Below are positions 7,164 through 10,131 of a DNA stretch of 10,131 nucleotides, in pieces. The position numbers were made by a program, and so were the translations under genes. Where the stretch lies: NCBI GenBank assembly GCA_035378955.1, contig DAOSUS010000102.1, positions 1 to 10,131 of the forward strand, given 5' to 3'. Within the stretch, counting starts at the first letter, position 1. Every line of letters begins with the position of its first letter. The notes under the pieces were generated by a model. That model ran no database searches and was not told the origin of the DNA. It saw nothing but the letters and a program-made list of their open reading frames with translations. This DNA is from Candidatus Hydrogenedens sp. Its GTDB lineage: Bacteria > Hydrogenedentota > Hydrogenedentia > Hydrogenedentales > Hydrogenedentaceae.

Positions 7164-9389
7164 TTAGATTACGCCTTTGATTTGAAAGGTTTGTTCGAGG
7201 TATAGACTGCCTTCTTTGGCTCGGATAAGTAAGGTATGTTCACCTTGGGTAATTAAGTTATCAAATTGATAGTCTTCACCTCCGACAATATAAGGGGGTT
7301 GTTGGTATTGATTAATTAGTTTGTTGTCAAGGTAAATTTCAACTTCATTGGGTTTCATTCCTTCAATCCAGATACGGCACCGTTCCCATGGGTGGTATTC
7401 GAAGTCACCATCTTCAGATGGTTGGAGGTATATTCGTTTACTAAATTGAGTATTTTGTTCATCGTAGTGTTGCCACCATTTACGGACCGCTTCACTACTG
7501 GAAATGAGACGCATGCAGCGACGGTCTTCGGGACGGTTATGCGTACATACCCGTGCGTCTGCCTGATAGACATAAATTCCATCTGTCCCTGCTTGATAAA
7601 GTTGATAAACACGCCATAGGAATAATGCAGGCACCTCAGGTCCCCAACTTAATCCATCAATAACAGGTAATAATTTGCATTTTGAGCCACGAACCGCTTC
7701 AATATAAGGTGCTATTTCAAAATGCATGTGTCTGCCCTGAATGTTACTTGGACACAGGTAATCCACTAATTCATTGCTTATCCATGTTTTGAAATCGAAT
7801 TGTTCCCAATGGCTCACACCTTTTGCCGGGAAACGAATGAGTAAGGGAACAGATTTATTGCGTTTTTGAGCAAATTCTTCTCGTAGTGTTTTTAGTTCTC
7901 GTAAAAATTGGTTACAGGTTTCTGGTTTATCAATACCACCGGGATACCTGCAAAAATCTATGGATATACCGTCGGCTCCAATTTCAAGGGTTTCTCTTAA
8001 TAGGGATAAGATATATTGGCGAACTTCGGGTATGTCATATCGCAATAATCCACCTTGCATCCAGTCGGGGTGTTGTTTTGAAAAGTCGCTTTGTAATGGT
8101 GTCCCGGGATAACAGTTCGTAGCCCCAAAGTTAGCATGTGCCATTAAGCCTAATTCGTGGGCATATTGTAATTCGGTTTGTAATGTATTCGTCATTTGTT
8201 GCATTTTTCCAACATTATTTGTGTTTGGGACCACGCCACCGATAGGGTCACCTATAGTATTGTAAAGAAGTTGGTCGGTCAGGCGTGATTCATAAACAAC
8301 CTTCATCCCAAAACGTCCTACTTGAATATCTACGATATTGACTCGGGCTTCTTTATATGCGGAGATAGGTTCACGATGTTGTAAAGTTTCCTGTATATCT
8401 TCAAAAAATGCCCAGGAGTAAGGCTCGAAATAGCCGGCAATGATTTTATCAGGAGTATCATATTGGCTTTCTAATTTTTCGACTAATTCATTGGGAAGAG
8501 GCACCAATTTAATGTAATCCAGTCCACCTTCAACATAACCGGTGTAATAATGAGGCTGTTTGATGATGAGATGTTGTCGGGTTAAATCTGTCCAGCGCCA
8601 GAGGGTTTCCTGAAAAGGTTTTATAGACCAAAGCAAATCGGTTCTTTCATCACCGGAAAGTCGCAGGTTGACAGAATAATTTTTGGGAGAGCAAACAAAG
8701 ATGGCATATTTCCCTGTAAGATTTAGTGGATAAGTTAATTGGGGTAGGGGCAAATCTTTATGCCATATCTTTCCAAACAGAGCATTCTTGTATGTGGTAG
8801 TATTAGTGTCGAGGTCATTCCTAAATAACCATTTTCTATCACTTGTTTCCGAACTGTCCAGAACAACCTGTTCCTTTTGTAGAACCTGAGACCAATCTTC
8901 AAGATAAACTACATCTGAATTGTCTGTTTGGATTGGAGTTTGTAATGTGCTTAAAATTTTCCCATCGATAGATTGAATCTGAATGCGAAAATCAATATCA
9001 ACTTTTCCCTCTTTTTGAGCCTCTGGATAAGAGTTAAAAATAACAGTTCGTTTTAGTCCTTTTGCGTTGCGTTCTAAGATTTTTCCATGGAAAGTCCATT
9101 CAGCCCATTCATCTTCAGAAATAAATCGGAGTGCCGTTTCTGAAATGTAGGGAGTTGTTTTAGCAGATTGCCATTTCTCTTCACCCGAGGGAGACCAGGA
9201 ACAAAGTATCATAACTTCGTTGGGTGCGTCTTCTGGCACGGGATAAGTAAGATGAATATATCGTGTGATGGGGTCAATTTTGAGTTCAATTTTGCCCTCT
9301 TGTGGTTGGGCATAAGTAGTAATAAGAAGCAATAAGATGGTTATTAATAATATTGATTTTTTTGTTAGATTAGGGGAGAAGTAATACAT
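7164..9389 (-). CDS. Secreted multidomain protein of unknown function, probable TIM-barrel glycosidase with C-terminal Ig-like domain
   Basis: I do not recognise a named family for this 741-residue protein. The start at 9389 has GGAG seven bases upstream. Residues 1-27 form a signal peptide with two Lys and a long Leu/Ile core, ending near TYA. Residues 30-160 look beta-rich, and 200-300 look like a second beta-sandwich (YPLNLTGKYAIFVC, VEGGLDYIKLVPL), possibly malectin-like. Residues about 315-630 have a (beta/alpha)8-type pattern with strand-end acids: VNIVDIQVGRFG, GLMAHANFG, GADGISIDFCRYPG (471-484), DYLCPSN, LLPVIDG and GTDGIYVYQAD (601-611). This resembles the GHL10/putative glycoside hydrolase superfamily; Asp474, Asp478 and Asp603 are candidate active-site residues. 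The last 70 residues resemble a bacterial Ig-like fold (VEIYLDNKLI, GEHTLLIRAKEG). It is convergent with the fucosidase, suggesting a role in the same glycan breakdown. Export and multidomain layout are well supported; enzymatic activity is inferred. Confidence 0.72.
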   Translation of the reverse strand: MYYFSPNLTKKSILLITILLLLITTYAQPQEGKIELKIDPITRYIHLTYPVPEDAPNEVMILCSWSPSGEEKWQSAKTTPYISETALRFISEDEWAEWTFHGKILERNAKGLKRTVIFNSYPEAQKEGKVDIDFRIQIQSIDGKILSTLQTPIQTDNSDVVYLEDWSQVLQKEQVVLDSSETSDRKWLFRNDLDTNTTTYKNALFGKIWHKDLPLPQLTYPLNLTGKYAIFVCSPKNYSVNLRLSGDERTDLLWSIKPFQETLWRWTDLTRQHLIIKQPHYYTGYVEGGLDYIKLVPLPNELVEKLESQYDTPDKIIAGYFEPYSWAFFEDIQETLQHREPISAYKEARVNIVDIQVGRFGMKVVYESRLTDQLLYNTIGDPIGGVVPNTNNVGKMQQMTNTLQTELQYAHELGLMAHANFGATNCYPGTPLQSDFSKQHPDWMQGGLLRYDIPEVRQYILSLLRETLEIGADGISIDFCRYPGGIDKPETCNQFLRELKTLREEFAQKRNKSVPLLIRFPAKGVSHWEQFDFKTWISNELVDYLCPSNIQGRHMHFEIAPYIEAVRGSKCKLLPVIDGLSWGPEVPALFLWRVYQLYQAGTDGIYVYQADARVCTHNRPEDRRCMRLISSSEAVRKWWQHYDEQNTQFSKRIYLQPSEDGDFEYHPWERCRIWIEGMKPNEVEIYLDNKLINQYQQPPYIVGGEDYQFDNLITQGEHTLLIRAKEGSLYLEQTFQIKGVI

Positions 9390-9523
9390 CTTTTTACTCC
9401 ATTCATTTTTAATATCTGGAATATTGTAAATTTGATTTTATGTTATAATATCAATAATTTGTAAATCATTGTAATAGGAATTTCGTATAATATATAGTGA
9501 CAATTTAATATATTGTGTTTAAC

Positions 9524-9884
9524 GGGGGCGAAAAGGTTTCGACGGAGATGGTTGAGGTGTAGAACGCATGCCGAGGTTGACCGGTTGGCCTCGTTAAAAG
9601 CCGGTCAAAAACAACTGCCAATCAAGAATTGGCCCTCGCTGCCTAATAATTGAGCAGCGCGTCCCACCCGTGATAGCCTGCTAACGGACTGGGGCGTCAA
9701 CCAGCAGGTCTGTCCTTTCGAGATTTGCGGGGCTCGGAAGGCAGTAACAAACTCGCATAGCGGCTATGGTGAGCCAGCCCTGAGGCGCTCCGTAGTGGCG
9801 AATCTATAAAGGATGGGCTAAGCATGTAGTTGGGCTACACTGAAACATCTTCGGACGCGGGTTCGATTCCCGCCGCCTCCACCA
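9524..9884 (+). ncRNA. ssrA: tmRNA (one-piece), 361 nt
   Basis: This is transfer-messenger RNA, which with SmpB rescues stalled ribosomes and tags the product for proteolysis. The 5' end GGGGGCG (9524-9530) pairs with CGCCTCC (9874-9880), one G-U pair included, forming the tRNA-like acceptor stem. Discriminator A and an encoded CCA (9882-9884) follow. The T arm is GCGGG-TTCGATT-CCCGC (9857-9873). The tag frame ends ANQELALAA with tandem TAA TAA at 9644-9649, the LALAA ending recognised by ClpXP-type proteases. The resume codon is not certain: GCC at 9617 would give a nine-residue tag, while a start a few codons earlier would add residues such as KTT. Upstream, TATAAT at 9486-9491 could be its -10 with 5' processing of the transcript, but no good -35 is visible. 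Confidence 0.96.
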
Positions 9885-9907
9885 TTACTTATTAAAAAAG
9901 GATTTGT

Positions 9908-9922
9908 TCGTATATAATACGA
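9908..9922 (+). promoter_or_regulatory. -10 box embedded in a 15-bp dyad upstream of the partial methyltransferase
   Basis: TCGTAT and ATACGA flank a three-base centre, forming a perfect 6+6 inverted repeat that overlaps TATAAT at 9913-9918. It lies 17 bases before the ATG at 9939. No recognisable -35 box is present, so the promoter may be weak or depend on an activator. A dyad covering the -10 would suit a repressor. Chance symmetry of an A/T-rich -10 region is possible. Confidence 0.4.
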
Positions 9923-9938
9923 CTACAAAATAGTAGGT

Positions 9939-10131
9939 ATGCCCGTAAATAAAGATTGTAAAGCAGGACGGAATAGGACAATAACCCTCTCAAAAAAAGA
10001 ACGGCTGTTATATAAAAAGCGACTTTTGAAACTTCACGGTTCTGTATCGGTGGATGAGATATTAAATAAGACCATACATCAAGATTTGTTTAAGGTTCTC
10101 CCTTTTTTGCCAGTATCTTTTGTGGATTTGT
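9939..10131 (+). CDS. N-terminal fragment of a probable site-specific DNA methyltransferase, cut by the window edge
   Basis: The frame opens with ATG at 9939 and is uninterrupted for 64 codons to the right edge. The product is basic at its start (MPVNKDCKAGRNRTITLSKK) and continues KKRLLKLHGSVSVDEILNKT, IHQDLFKVLPFLPVSFVDL. In many N6-adenine/N4-cytosine methyltransferases the pattern 'hQDhhchLphLPxxhVDLhhhDPPY' brings the chain to the catalytic DPPY, which here would lie a few residues past the edge. It is too short to show catalytic residues, so the call is by resemblance. No strong Shine-Dalgarno is visible; AGTAGG lies very close to the ATG. The gene begins 55 bases after the end of the tmRNA, a common integration site. 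Confidence 0.6.
   Translation, partial: MPVNKDCKAGRNRTITLSKKERLLYKKRLLKLHGSVSVDEILNKTIHQDLFKVLPFLPVSFVDL

Noticed and set aside
1..10131. CRISPR arrays, toxin-antitoxin pairs, retrons or phage genes
   Set aside because: No regularly spaced repeats, reverse transcriptase, Cas, toxin or phage structural motifs are visible in any frame.

Overview
The window is a piece of a bacterial chromosome. It contains a tRNA-Pro, a tmRNA, Shine-Dalgarno-led secreted enzymes and sigma-70-like promoters. Three large secreted carbohydrate-active proteins suggest a free-living polysaccharide degrader. Moderate GC in the enzyme genes and a tmRNA tag ending in LALAA do not fix the phylum. A lineage around Planctomycetota, Hydrogenedentota or Lentisphaerota is only a guess from the enzyme mix.

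Layout. (1) Bases 1-588 hold the decayed end of an IS1595/ISXO2-type insertion sequence. Its transposase is broken by a 28-bp perfect palindrome near the left edge and by a one-base frameshift near 424. (2) Bases 612-2880 hold a minus-strand type II restriction-modification cassette: a consensus promoter, then a small XRE-type regulator, a DNA amino-methyltransferase and a PD-(D/E)XK endonuclease. The regulator has no ordinary start codon and overlaps the methyltransferase. The cassette is visibly more AT-rich than the rest of the window. (3) A minus-strand tRNA-Pro(UGG) with its own promoter lies at 3105-3222, so the restriction cassette sits on the 3' side of the tRNA. (4) Bases 3352-7064 hold a plus-strand two-gene operon for a secreted GH51 alpha-L-arabinofuranosidase with an N-terminal carbohydrate-binding domain and a secreted GH29 alpha-L-fucosidase. 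(5) Convergent to it, at 7164-9389, is a large secreted protein of unknown function with a probable (beta/alpha)8 core and a C-terminal Ig-like domain. It may be an undescribed glycosidase. (6) Bases 9524-9884 hold an intact one-piece tmRNA gene. (7) From 9939 to the right edge is the N-terminus of another DNA methyltransferase.

How it fits together. The arabinofuranosidase, the fucosidase and probably the convergent unknown protein look like an exported set for trimming side chains (arabinose, fucose) from complex plant or algal polysaccharides. The restriction cassette and the right-edge methyltransferase each sit just beyond the 3' end of a tRNA or tmRNA gene, which are classic integration sites. 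With the transposon remnant, this suggests acquired defence DNA flanking a stable metabolic segment. The most unusual points are the uncharacterised 741-residue protein, the odd start region of the restriction-modification regulator, and the palindrome-interrupted transposase.
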